A stretch of DNA of 6,027 nucleotides from Bacilli bacterium (GCA_028691715.1 JAQUYR010000076.1:1-6027), one strand, 5' to 3'. Positions 1 to 6,027 are shown, counted from the stretch's first letter. Numbers and translations: made by a program. Notes: a model not told the origin generated them from the sequence alone.

Positions 1-245
1 TTAAACAGATGACAGCCTTGAGCAATATGGGACTAATCAGTGGATTCATAGGAATGTTGACAGACTCAAGGAGTTTTATGTCATATCCTCGTCATGACTA
101 TTTTAGAAGAATCCTTTGTAATATGTTAGGGAAATTAATCGAGAATGGTGAATATCCAGCTGATATTGAGTTCGTCGGCTCGATAGTTCAGGATATATGT
201 TATAACAATGCCTTCAATTATTTCAATGTTGAGGTAAAGAAATGA
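1..245 (+). CDS. uxaC: Glucuronate (uronate) isomerase, C-terminal fragment
   Basis: This is the last roughly 80 residues of an isomerase that interconverts D-glucuronate and D-fructuronate, and D-galacturonate and D-tagaturonate, the first cytoplasmic step of hexuronate catabolism. The reading frame is open from base 3, and the start lies upstream of the window; the internal ATG at base 9 is not the true start. The recognisable family end is present: a GMLTDSRSF motif, then a YPRHDYFRRILCN segment, then DICYNNAFNYF close to the terminus. Family members are about 465-470 residues, so most of the protein, including the metal-site residues in the N-terminal part, is outside the window. Its TGA stop overlaps the ATG of the next gene (ATGA at 242-245), so the two are probably translationally coupled in one operon. 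Identification rests on recalled family motifs and is strong. Confidence 0.93.
   Translation, partial: KQMTALSNMGLISGFIGMLTDSRSFMSYPRHDYFRRILCNMLGKLIENGEYPADIEFVGSIVQDICYNNAFNYFNVEVKK
231..234 (+). promoter_or_regulatory. Ribosome binding site inside the end of uxaC
   Basis: GAGG lies seven bases before the ATG at 242, within the last codons of the uxaC fragment. It supports the chosen start of the SGNH hydrolase-like ORF, which overlaps the uxaC stop codon as ATGA. Confidence 0.7.
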
Positions 246-1132
246 AAATAATACTGATGGGTGATTCAACAATGCAATACAATGATGCTACTACCTATCC
301 ACAAACGGGATGGGGACAAATGCTTCCCCTTTTCTTTAACCAGGATGTTGCTATATTAAATTTTGCTAGAAACGGATGCAGTACAAAGAGTTTTATTGAT
401 TTGGGCATTTTTTCTAAAGCCTTGAATGAGGTCGATGAAACAACATATTGTTTGATTCAGTTTGGGCATAATGATCAGAAAAAAGATAATCCTTTGCGTT
501 ATGCAGAGCGTGACACAGATTATAAAGATAATCTTCGTCATTACATCAGGGAAATTATTAATAGAAAGGGTAATCCCATTCTGATAACTTCAGTATATCG
601 TCGCTTTTTTGATAAAAACGATGATTTAATTGATGATGTCCACCTGGGATATCCGAAAGCGATGATGGAAGTAGCTCAGGAGATGAATATTCCTTGTATT
701 GATGTTTGTTGCCAGACCAAGAAAATGATTTCCTATATGGGATCTGAATATCAAATTCTAAATGAAGCAGGTCTTGCTTCTGTTAAATTAATCAATGAAG
801 CTATTGCTGCTGGTGCTTTACAAATCACCAAGACAGCATATGATGCTGAAAGAGGGTGGTTCTTCTTAACACCTCCATCATCATGGGCTTTATCTGATAC
901 TGAAATCGAACAAAACAAGACTGAAGCTGCTAATGCTACAGCTGTATTCAATGATAACAAGCACAATTTAATTATGATTGGTGCTGGTAATACAAGTAGT
1001 GATGGCACAATCACTATGCCAACATGGACTGAATACAGAGCATTATTGACAAACAACAATTACTATTCTGTTTACTTTGAGAATTACAAATCAGCATGGA
1101 ATAGAATGAAGATGAAACATTTAAGCGAATAA
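242..1132 (+). CDS. Chimeric ORF: rhamnogalacturonan acetylesterase-like SGNH hydrolase joined to a sugar-binding-protein C-terminus
   Basis: Residues 1-169 match an SGNH/GDSL hydrolase of the rhamnogalacturonan acetylesterase (RhgT/YesY) type, which removes acetyl groups from pectin fragments. Block I is GDST (nucleophile Ser9), the second block is around NGCSTKSF (44-51), and block III is GHND (75-78). The fold continues to about CIDV (152-155) and a following helix. A genuine enzyme would then carry a DNTHF-like block supplying the catalytic Asp and His; none is present. Residues 170-296 instead resemble the end of an extracellular solute-binding protein of a sugar ABC importer: a PPSSWALSDTEIEQNK segment, a helix leading to LIMIGAG (243-249), TWTEYRALL (261-269), and a final YFENYKSAWNRM (278-289). 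Alanine codons after the joint are 12 GCT of 16, a bias typical of a highly expressed gene. The joint is near base 745. No signal peptide is present, so the binding-protein part would not be exported. The product is probably inactive in both roles. A real deletion, a misassembly and a novel fusion are all possible. Confidence 0.7.
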   Translation: MKIILMGDSTMQYNDATTYPQTGWGQMLPLFFNQDVAILNFARNGCSTKSFIDLGIFSKALNEVDETTYCLIQFGHNDQKKDNPLRYAERDTDYKDNLRHYIREIINRKGNPILITSVYRRFFDKNDDLIDDVHLGYPKAMMEVAQEMNIPCIDVCCQTKKMISYMGSEYQILNEAGLASVKLINEAIAAGALQITKTAYDAERGWFFLTPPSSWALSDTEIEQNKTEAANATAVFNDNKHNLIMIGAGNTSSDGTITMPTWTEYRALLTNNNYYSVYFENYKSAWNRMKMKHLSE

Positions 1133-1155
1133 TTTAAAACACTTAAAGACCAATT

Positions 1156-1194
1156 ATTTTTCTAGGTGGAGGATTTTCCTCCACCTAGAGAGAT
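1156..1194 (+). terminator. Strong intercistronic hairpin after the binding-protein-like end
   Basis: Bases 1161-1173 and 1177-1189 form a perfect 13-bp stem around a TTT loop. The stem can extend outward to 1156/1194 with two G-U pairs, giving about 18 bp. No run of T follows directly (only TTTT at 1194-1197), so it is not a classical rho-independent terminator. Such hairpins behind a solute-binding-protein gene commonly protect the upstream mRNA and reduce read-through, giving an excess of binding protein over downstream products; that role is inferred here. It ends four bases before the AAGGAG site of the next gene. Confidence 0.75.
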
Positions 1195-1197
1195 TTT

Positions 1198-1203
1198 AAG
1201 GAG
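1198..1203 (+). promoter_or_regulatory. Ribosome binding site for the first membrane protein
   Basis: AAGGAG sits 11 bases before the ATG at 1215, just below the hairpin ending near 1194. It fixes that start. The hairpin does not enclose it, so a sequestering switch is not evident. Confidence 0.75.
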
Positions 1204-1214
1204 AAAAGTTCAAT

Positions 1215-1871
1215 ATGAAGAAAAAATATGTTAAATGGCAAAAAGCGAGTTTAATAGCTTTAATAATATCCTTTGCTATTACTTTTATTTATGCTTTAGG
1301 ATTCTCAACAGGAATAACAGTGCTTAAACAGGACATGGATGTCTTTGATTATATTTTTAAGTACTATGATAGAATGTATGGTTTAAATGTCTATACAGAC
1401 ATCATTCCTAAGATTGACAGCTATTATAATAATTTAATCAAAGTGAACAATCTATTTTTATACATAACCATTTTAGCATTTATTATTATTGCCGTATTAT
1501 TTGCTGTTGGCTGTTATCGCCGTATTAGGTATGGAAAACTCCAGAATGTTGCAACAGTCGCTGGGATTTCTATCCTAATAACGATGATTTTGGTTTCAAT
1601 ATATTTCCTTATTGCTCTATATTATCAACATAACAGTATCGATTTTACTGATTACAATTATGTCGTGCTTGAAGGAGATATCAATGGTGTCTTAAGCGAT
1701 AATATGGAGATAAATGTTACAACAGTCCGAAATACTATTGGTTTTATAATTTTTGGAATTGATCTATTAGCAACTCTATCTTTTGGTTATGCTTCTTTGA
1801 TTAAATATAAATTTGCTTTAAAATATATCGCAGAAAAGCAAAAAGAAAACACGAAGGAGAAAAGCGTATGA
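1215..1871 (+). CDS. Unrecognised four-helix membrane protein (218 aa)
   Basis: I do not recognise a family. The protein has four likely membrane helices, at about residues 11-34, 80-101, 112-136 and 173-195. Two soluble loops lie between them: about 45 residues after helix 1 (rich in Asp and Tyr) and about 36 residues after helix 3. The N-terminus is basic (MKKKYVKWQK) and the C-terminal tail is charged and rich in Lys and Glu, so both ends are probably cytoplasmic and the two long loops outside. It is too short for, and lacks the EAA-loop motif of, a sugar-importer permease. The start is set by AAGGAG at 1198-1203. Its TGA stop overlaps the next ATG (ATGA at 1868-1871), which implies coupled translation with the second membrane protein. 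Position between the binding-protein fragment and the ATPase suggests an accessory role in the importer or its regulation, but this is inference. Confidence 0.85.
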   Translation: MKKKYVKWQKASLIALIISFAITFIYALGFSTGITVLKQDMDVFDYIFKYYDRMYGLNVYTDIIPKIDSYYNNLIKVNNLFLYITILAFIIIAVLFAVGCYRRIRYGKLQNVATVAGISILITMILVSIYFLIALYYQHNSIDFTDYNYVVLEGDINGVLSDNMEINVTTVRNTIGFIIFGIDLLATLSFGYASLIKYKFALKYIAEKQKENTKEKSV

Positions 1872-2356
1872 ATATAAAATTGGATAAAATGCGTTATCAA
1901 CCGAATGTTATCTCTTATTATTTTGGCCTTCTAGCAATAGTCATTGATGTGCTTTATTTATTTGAAGTATTGAACGTTTTAGTACCCAGCTTAGTAATGG
2001 CTACTAAGATATTATTAAATATTGTTTTAATGCTTATGACTTTTTTAGCCGTGGAAAAGTGCAAAGCATATTCAAAAGGATATTCAATAGTACTAATCGT
2101 CTTTGGCGTTATTTGCTTATTACGATTACTGTATGTTCCTTTACAGGTTCTTTTAAGTTATGATATGATAGATGAAACAGGATCGCTGACGAGTACTGTC
2201 ATTAAAAGTGTAGTACCAAAGGGAGATTTGATAAAAATAGCAGTTTATTTAATTGTAATGGCCACCAGCTATTTTATTGCTGGCTTAACAGGTTATATTA
2301 GAAGTAAAAAATTGACGAATTATGTTACCTTATTAGAAAACAATAGGGTAAAATAA
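1868..2356 (+). CDS. Unrecognised four-helix membrane protein (162 aa)
   Basis: I do not recognise a family. Four likely membrane helices lie at about residues 15-36, 43-64, 71-97 and 121-142. There is a short polar loop (about 98-120) between helices 3 and 4 and a basic tail. No catalytic motif or permease EAA motif is visible. The start follows an AAGGAG site (1854-1859) inside the end of the upstream gene and overlaps that gene's stop as ATGA, so the two membrane proteins are likely made together, perhaps as a complex. Its TAA stop (2354-2356) is part of the TAAGGAG ribosome binding site of the following ATPase gene, so the three genes are tightly linked. The four-helix plan resembles that of the upstream neighbour, but I see no convincing sequence similarity between them. 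Confidence 0.83.
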   Translation: MNIKLDKMRYQPNVISYYFGLLAIVIDVLYLFEVLNVLVPSLVMATKILLNIVLMLMTFLAVEKCKAYSKGYSIVLIVFGVICLLRLLYVPLQVLLSYDMIDETGSLTSTVIKSVVPKGDLIKIAVYLIVMATSYFIAGLTGYIRSKKLTNYVTLLENNRVK

Positions 2357-2367
2357 GGAGAACTGTT

Positions 2368-3510
2368 ATGGGAAAATTGATATTGAAGGATTTAAATAAA
2401 GTATTTCCTAATGGAGTTAGAGCGGTTTGCAACTTTAATTTAGAGATTGAAAATGGTGAGTTTATTGTTTTAGTTGGTCCGTCTGGTTGTGGTAAGACAA
2501 CTACTTTAAGGATGATTGCTGGACTGGAAAACATTACTTCTGGGACATTGACTTTAGAAAAATATGTTGAGAAGAATGGGAATACTGAGGTTACCACTGA
2601 GGTGCTAAACAACAAAGCGCCAAAAGATCGTGATATGGCTATGGTTTTCCAAAACTATGCTTTATATGCTCATATGAGTGTTTATCACAATATGGCTTTC
2701 AGTTTGACTCTGAGAAAAGAAAAATCTGATATAATTCATAAGCGAGTTATGGAAGCCGCACAAATATTAGAACTCGTTCCTTATTTGAACAGAAAGCCTC
2801 GAGCATTATCTGGAGGTCAGCGCCAAAGAGTGGCTCTGGGAAGAGCAATAGTCAGAAAACCAGAATGTTTCCTTTTAGATGAACCATTATCCAACTTAGA
2901 TGCAAAACTAAGAGGATCAATGAGAAAGGAATTGACCAAACTTCATCAGTTATTAGGAATAACAATGGTTTATGTTACTCATGACCAAATAGAGGCGATG
3001 ACTTTAGCTGATAGAATTGTGGTCATGAAGGATGGTTATATCCAACAAATAGGAACAGCTAAAGAAATATACGACAATCCTATTAATCTCTTTGTTGGGA
3101 GCTTTATTGGAACTCCACCTATGAATTTTATTGATGGTACTCTAGAAGCAAATGGCTATTTCAGATTTGAAGATCAAAGAGTTAAGTTAATAGATGAATG
3201 CTTCAATGATTTGAAGAAAAAGGGATATATTGGTAAGAAGATGGTCATGGGAGTACGCCCAGAACAATTTTTGATTGGAAAGAATGATTTTATAAAATAT
3301 CCAGAAGCAATTATTGAGTTACACGCTGAAGTAGTAGAACTGTTGGGATCTGAATTACTGATCCACTCTAGTCTCCAAAACAGGGATCTGATGACTAAAG
3401 TTGTAGTAACTGATGCTATTAAAGCCCATACGGATTATAAGGTAGCCATCAATATGAATCATGTTCATTTCTTTGATAAAGAAACAACTATGAGAGTAAG
3501 TGAGTGTTAA
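2368..3510 (+). CDS. MsmK/UgpC-type sugar ABC importer ATP-binding protein
   Basis: This is the cytoplasmic ATPase that powers carbohydrate uptake by CUT1-type ABC importers. The nucleotide-binding domain is complete: Walker A GPSGCGKTT (37-45), Q-loop Gln95 within MVFQNYALY, signature LSGGQRQRV (147-155), Walker B CFLLDEP (167-173) with Glu172, D-loop SNLD, and switch His205 in VTHDQIEAM. A GTPPMNF segment (248-254) leads to the regulatory domain, which carries GVRPEQF as expected for this family. At 380 residues it has normal length. Compared with typical members it has roughly 12 extra residues between SGTLTL (58-63) and APKDRDMAMVF, and YAHM where YPHM is usual. The partner permeases are not in the window. 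MsmK-type ATPases can serve several importers, so a partner elsewhere is possible. RBS TAAGGAG precedes the ATG. A symbol such as msmK or ugpC would be a family-level label only. Confidence 0.93.
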   Translation: MGKLILKDLNKVFPNGVRAVCNFNLEIENGEFIVLVGPSGCGKTTTLRMIAGLENITSGTLTLEKYVEKNGNTEVTTEVLNNKAPKDRDMAMVFQNYALYAHMSVYHNMAFSLTLRKEKSDIIHKRVMEAAQILELVPYLNRKPRALSGGQRQRVALGRAIVRKPECFLLDEPLSNLDAKLRGSMRKELTKLHQLLGITMVYVTHDQIEAMTLADRIVVMKDGYIQQIGTAKEIYDNPINLFVGSFIGTPPMNFIDGTLEANGYFRFEDQRVKLIDECFNDLKKKGYIGKKMVMGVRPEQFLIGKNDFIKYPEAIIELHAEVVELLGSELLIHSSLQNRDLMTKVVVTDAIKAHTDYKVAINMNHVHFFDKETTMRVSEC

Positions 3511-3514
3511 TTTT

Positions 3515-4033
3515 ATGGATAAATTAGATAAGAATAAAAACAGTTTTAAAAAATGGATTAATGAGATATGGCTGGGTGTAAAGAATTTTTTTAAGTTTTG
3601 TTATGAAGAAATATCATTCACACTAATCTTTCTAGCAATGCTCATTTATACTCTAGCAACAGCCTATCATGCTAATTTAATAGTCACTTTGCAGAGTCAA
3701 TCGATTGGTTTTCCGATGTTTGTTTTCTGTTTCTTTTCCGTGGTAAATTTTTGTGCTGCCATTGGATTTATGAAGACGAGAACTTTAACAACTGCTATAA
3801 TTTTGACTTTAATTTCGGGAATAGTAGTCTGGGGATCTCTAACCTACTTATTGACGGCAATTGATGATCCAGCCTTTACCTTTTCTGGTAATGCCTTGAT
3901 TTCCTTCGCCATCGTTGTAACAGGAATGATTCTGACAATTCTTGGCTTAGTATTGGGAATAGTTTTGAGTTTTGTTGTTGGTAAAAAGGATAAAACAAAG
4001 AGAATAGTTATTAAAAGAAATAAAGAAGAATAA
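3515..4033 (+). CDS. Unrecognised four-helix membrane protein (172 aa)
   Basis: I do not recognise a family. The N-terminus is a basic cytoplasmic stretch of about 30 residues, followed by four likely membrane helices (residues about 33-51, 65-86, 90-114 and 127-156 from the chosen start) and a strongly basic C-terminal tail ending in a Lys/Arg-rich segment. No enzymatic or permease motif is seen. Two starts are possible: a GTG at 3500 overlapping the end of the ATPase gene (177 aa), or the ATG at 3515, four bases after the ATPase stop. I prefer ATG because the purine-rich AAGTGAG at 3498-3504 is well spaced for it, whereas the GTG has no proper site. This is the third small polytopic protein of the operon and lies between the ATPase and dehydrogenase genes. 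A role linked to the importer is inferred from position only. Confidence 0.8.
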   Translation: MDKLDKNKNSFKKWINEIWLGVKNFFKFCYEEISFTLIFLAMLIYTLATAYHANLIVTLQSQSIGFPMFVFCFFSVVNFCAAIGFMKTRTLTTAIILTLISGIVVWGSLTYLLTAIDDPAFTFSGNALISFAIVVTGMILTILGLVLGIVLSFVVGKKDKTKRIVIKRNKEE

Positions 4034-4042
4034 TTCTTCATA

Positions 4043-4050
4043 AAGGAGAG
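4043..4050 (+). promoter_or_regulatory. Ribosome binding site for the dehydrogenase
   Basis: AAGGAGAG lies four bases before the ATG at 4055 and about seven bases after the core AGGAG. It fixes the dehydrogenase start; the gap from the upstream stop is only 21 bases with no promoter evident, which favours co-transcription. Confidence 0.7.
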
Positions 4051-4054
4051 ATTT

Positions 4055-4840
4055 ATGAATATCAATGATTTCAGATTGGACAAAAAAATTGCCCTGATAA
4101 CAGGGGCGAGTTATGGAATTGGTTTTGCTATTGCTAAAGGAATGGCCAGTGTTGGGGCAACAATAGTATTCAATGATATCAATCAGGAATTGGTTGACAA
4201 GGGGCTAGAGGCATATAAAGAGGAAGGAATTAAAGCCTTTGGTTTTGTTTGCGATGTGACCAATGAAGAAATGGTTAACAAAATGATTTCAGAAATAGAA
4301 AACAAAATTGGTATCATTGATATTTTGGTGAACAACGCGGGAATTATTAAAAGAATTCCAATGATTGACATGAGTGCCGACGATTTCAGGAAAGTAATTG
4401 ATGTTGATTTGAATGCTCCTTTTATAGTAGCCAAAGCAGTTATTCCTTCTATGATAAAAAAAGGCCATGGAAAGATTATCAATATCTGTTCGATGATGAG
4501 TGAACTGGGACGAGAAACTGTTTCAGCATATGCAGCTGCTAAAGGTGGTTTAAAAATGCTGACCAAAAACATTGCCAGTGAATATGGAGAGTTCAATATT
4601 CAATGCAATGGTATTGGCCCAGGATACATAGCTACTCCCCAAACAGCTCCTCTAAGACAGCCAGGAGTACCATTTAATGAGTTTATCATTTCTAAAACTC
4701 CAGCTGGACGTTGGGGAGAAGTTGAGGATTTGATGGGACCAGCGGTTTTCTTAGCGAGTGATGCATCAAATTTCATTAATGGACATATCCTGTATGTTGA
4801 TGGTGGTATTTTAGCATACATCGGTAAACAACCTAAGTAG
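4055..4840 (+). CDS. Short-chain dehydrogenase, gluconate 5-dehydrogenase / KduD type
   Basis: This is a classical SDR oxidoreductase of 261 residues, the normal family length. It has the Rossmann motif TGASYGIG (16-23), NNAG (93-96), Asn120, catalytic Ser146, and Tyr159/Lys163 in YAAAK, then PG (189-190). The Asp41 at the end of the second strand suggests NAD(H) preference. The C-terminal part, with PGYIATPQTAPLR, AGRWGEVEDLMGPAVFLASD and a terminal VDGGILAYIGKQP, matches enzymes commonly annotated gluconate 5-dehydrogenase in Bacteroides and Firmicutes. These often accompany the KduI/DhuI isomerase and act on keto-deoxy-uronates derived from unsaturated oligouronides. The pectin-like context (UxaC, acetylesterase-like fragment, sugar ABC genes) favours a KduD/DhuD role, that is reversible reduction of 2,5-diketo-3-deoxygluconate to 2-keto-3-deoxygluconate. 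Ga5DH activity (gluconate to 5-ketogluconate) cannot be excluded from sequence alone, so no symbol is given. It is the last gene of its operon. Confidence 0.9.
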   Translation: MNINDFRLDKKIALITGASYGIGFAIAKGMASVGATIVFNDINQELVDKGLEAYKEEGIKAFGFVCDVTNEEMVNKMISEIENKIGIIDILVNNAGIIKRIPMIDMSADDFRKVIDVDLNAPFIVAKAVIPSMIKKGHGKIINICSMMSELGRETVSAYAAAKGGLKMLTKNIASEYGEFNIQCNGIGPGYIATPQTAPLRQPGVPFNEFIISKTPAGRWGEVEDLMGPAVFLASDASNFINGHILYVDGGILAYIGKQPK

Positions 4841-4846
4841 ATTTTT

Positions 4847-4873
4847 AGTGACATGTAAATATGTCACTTTTTT
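4847..4873 (+). terminator. Rho-independent terminator of the sugar operon
   Basis: An 8-bp perfect stem (AGTGACAT at 4847-4854 with ATGTCACT at 4861-4868) with a six-base loop is followed by a T run (4868-4873). It begins six bases after the dehydrogenase stop codon and separates the sugar genes from the protease gene. The stem is AT-rich and modest in strength. Confidence 0.8.
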
Positions 4874-4886
4874 ATTGAGCTTTCTC

Positions 4887-4915
4887 TTGTAGAAGCAGGC
4901 TTTAAATGTTATAAT
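4887..4915 (+). promoter_or_regulatory. Sigma-A-type extended -10 promoter for tldD
   Basis: A -35-like TTGTAG (4887-4892) is separated by 17 bases from a consensus TATAAT (4910-4915), which is preceded by TG at 4907-4908, giving an extended -10. Transcription would start near 4922, leaving a leader of about 28 bases. No operator repeat is obvious. Confidence 0.75.
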
Positions 4916-4937
4916 TACTGGGTATTATTTAGATAAA

Positions 4938-4945
4938 AGAGGTGA
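4938..4945 (+). promoter_or_regulatory. Ribosome binding site for tldD
   Basis: AGAGGTGA lies four bases before the ATG at 4950 and decides the start of the protease gene, which has no stop in the window. Confidence 0.7.
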
Positions 4946-4949
4946 AGAA

Positions 4950-6027
4950 ATGATAGGTAAATTTTCTAAATATTTGAAATCTAAGAAGAAAGTGATTAGA
5001 CAACTGATTGAAAAATTATCTCAAAAATACGATTATGTCAGCGTTCTTGGGACTGATGTCAGTGGAATTAACATTACTGTTGATAGTCGCTCAACCTCAG
5101 TAACTCCTAGTTCAATTACAGAATGCGGATTTGTTATAAAAGTATATCATGGTAATATCTATAGTGAGTATTCTGTTAGTGATATTGATGAAAAAAATAT
5201 TGATAAAATAATCGATGATATTGAAAAACTGACAAAGGCTAAGGTTAGCAGTGAAACGGTTAAGGTTCCTCTATTGAAAGAGGAATGCCTAACAAAGAGC
5301 TTTAATCGCAAGCCTAAGGGAAAAGCTTATTTGACAGATGAGATTATTACTGTTCTTAAGGCTTATGTATCTGAAGCTATGGAAGAGATTCAATTTGTAG
5401 CTAATGTTAGAGTTGCTATTGAAAATGTTGAAGTGTCAAAAATGTTCATGTCTAATAATAAGGATCTTGAGCAATATTATACCTGGAGTAATCCTCGAGC
5501 TTTTATCTTAGTTCGTCGCGAGGGTAATACAAAATATGCCTATGATGGATTTGGTAGCAATAATATTCACCAAAATCTTCTCGATCTTTATAAAGCTTTA
5601 ATGGATACTGGGAAACTGGCGGTTGAACTTTTGGATTCTGTTCTTCCGGTTCCTGGAGTTTATGATATTATTACTGATCCATCGATCAGTGGTTTAATTG
5701 CTCATGAAGCATTTGGTCACGGGGTAGAGATGGATATGTTTGTTAAGGACCGAGCATTAGCAAAGGAATACATAGGTAAGAAAGTCGCTTCACCACTGGT
5801 CAATATGCATGATGGCGCCTTATCAACATATAGTGTTGCTTCATATTTCTTTGATGATGATGGAGTTTTAGGGCAGGACACAAAAATAATTGAAGAAGGC
5901 ATTTTAAAAAGAGGAATATCCGATGCTTTAAGCGCCTTAGAACTGGGAACAATCCCAACAGGAAATGGCCGAAGAGCTTCATATAAACGTAAAGCTTACA
6001 CCAGAATGACAAACACTTTTTTTGAAA
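4950..6027 (+). CDS. tldD: TldD-family zinc metalloprotease, N-terminal part, runs off the window
   Basis: The frame is open from the ATG at 4950 to the last base, giving 359 codons of a protein that is normally about 450-480 residues. It belongs to the TldD/PmbA family, cytoplasmic proteases that act in pairs and degrade or process unfolded or modified peptides (in Escherichia coli, microcin B17 maturation and CcdA turnover). The zinc-binding motif HEAFGH is at residues 252-257, within a GLIAHEAFGHGVEMD segment. This marks the catalytic TldD subunit, since PmbA/TldE partners lack the motif. The window ends in RMTNTFFE, which matches the conserved RMTNT region of the family. The third metal ligand, a Cys near the C-terminus in the family, is beyond the window. 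A pmbA/tldE partner just downstream is expected but not seen. The gene has its own promoter and is separated from the sugar operon by a terminator. Confidence 0.93.
   Translation, partial: MIGKFSKYLKSKKKVIRQLIEKLSQKYDYVSVLGTDVSGINITVDSRSTSVTPSSITECGFVIKVYHGNIYSEYSVSDIDEKNIDKIIDDIEKLTKAKVSSETVKVPLLKEECLTKSFNRKPKGKAYLTDEIITVLKAYVSEAMEEIQFVANVRVAIENVEVSKMFMSNNKDLEQYYTWSNPRAFILVRREGNTKYAYDGFGSNNIHQNLLDLYKALMDTGKLAVELLDSVLPVPGVYDIITDPSISGLIAHEAFGHGVEMDMFVKDRALAKEYIGKKVASPLVNMHDGALSTYSVASYFFDDDGVLGQDTKIIEEGILKRGISDALSALELGTIPTGNGRRASYKRKAYTRMTNTFFE

Noticed and set aside
751..1059. A 102-residue open frame on the minus strand opposite the binding-protein-like end
   Set aside because: It has no ribosome site or family motif and lies antisense to a stretch with clear protein features on the + strand; it is a shadow frame.
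1215..2356. The two tandem membrane proteins as the permease pair of the sugar importer
   Set aside because: They are 218 and 162 residues with four helices each and no EAA-loop motif, whereas sugar-importer permeases are about 270-320 residues with six or more helices.
4025..4039. Inverted repeat GAAGAA / TTCTTC spanning the stop codon of the third membrane protein
   Set aside because: Only six AT-rich pairs with a three-base loop and no T run; it overlaps the coding end and the next ribosome site follows at once, so it is unlikely to terminate transcription.
4183..4854. Minus-strand open frames opposite the dehydrogenase
   Set aside because: They mirror a complete, well-conserved SDR gene and carry no recognisable features of their own.
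1..6027. CRISPR arrays, tRNA or rRNA genes, insertion sequences or integrase sites
   Set aside because: No regularly spaced repeats, tRNA-like cloverleaf, rRNA sequence, transposase or terminal inverted repeats were seen; gaps between genes are all about 110 bases or less.

Overview
This is an AT-rich window with strong AAGGAG-type ribosome binding sites, ATGA stop/start overlaps and the standard genetic code (TGA is a stop, TGG encodes Trp). That combination suggests a low-GC Bacillota, perhaps an Erysipelotrichia- or Mollicutes-related gut bacterium; the taxonomy is inference only. Every gene is on the + strand.

Left part (1-1132). The end of a glucuronate/galacturonate isomerase (UxaC) overlaps by four bases an ORF that begins as a rhamnogalacturonan-acetylesterase-like SGNH hydrolase. 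From about base 745 this ORF stops resembling a hydrolase and instead resembles the C-terminal end of an extracellular sugar-binding lipoprotein of an ABC importer. The catalytic Asp-x-x-His block of the hydrolase and the N-terminal part of the binding protein are both absent. It reads as an in-frame chimera made by a deletion, or by an assembly misjoin.

Middle part (1133-4840). A strong intercistronic hairpin follows the binding-protein-like end. Then come, closely spaced or overlapping, two unrecognised four-helix membrane proteins, an MsmK/UgpC-type sugar-importer ATPase, a third unrecognised four-helix membrane protein, and a short-chain dehydrogenase of the KduD / gluconate 5-dehydrogenase type. 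A rho-independent terminator ends the unit. No importer permease genes are present although the ATPase and a piece of the binding protein are, which fits a lost segment at the chimera.

Functionally, UxaC, a pectin-type acetylesterase, a sugar importer and a KduD-like dehydrogenase point to uptake and breakdown of oligosaccharides containing uronic acids, such as pectin or rhamnogalacturonan fragments. The dehydrogenase would act on keto-deoxy-uronates from unsaturated oligouronides and UxaC on free hexuronates.

Right part (4841-6027). After the terminator a separate transcription unit starts from a clear extended -10 promoter and encodes a TldD-family metalloprotease that runs off the window end. 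It is unrelated to the sugar genes.
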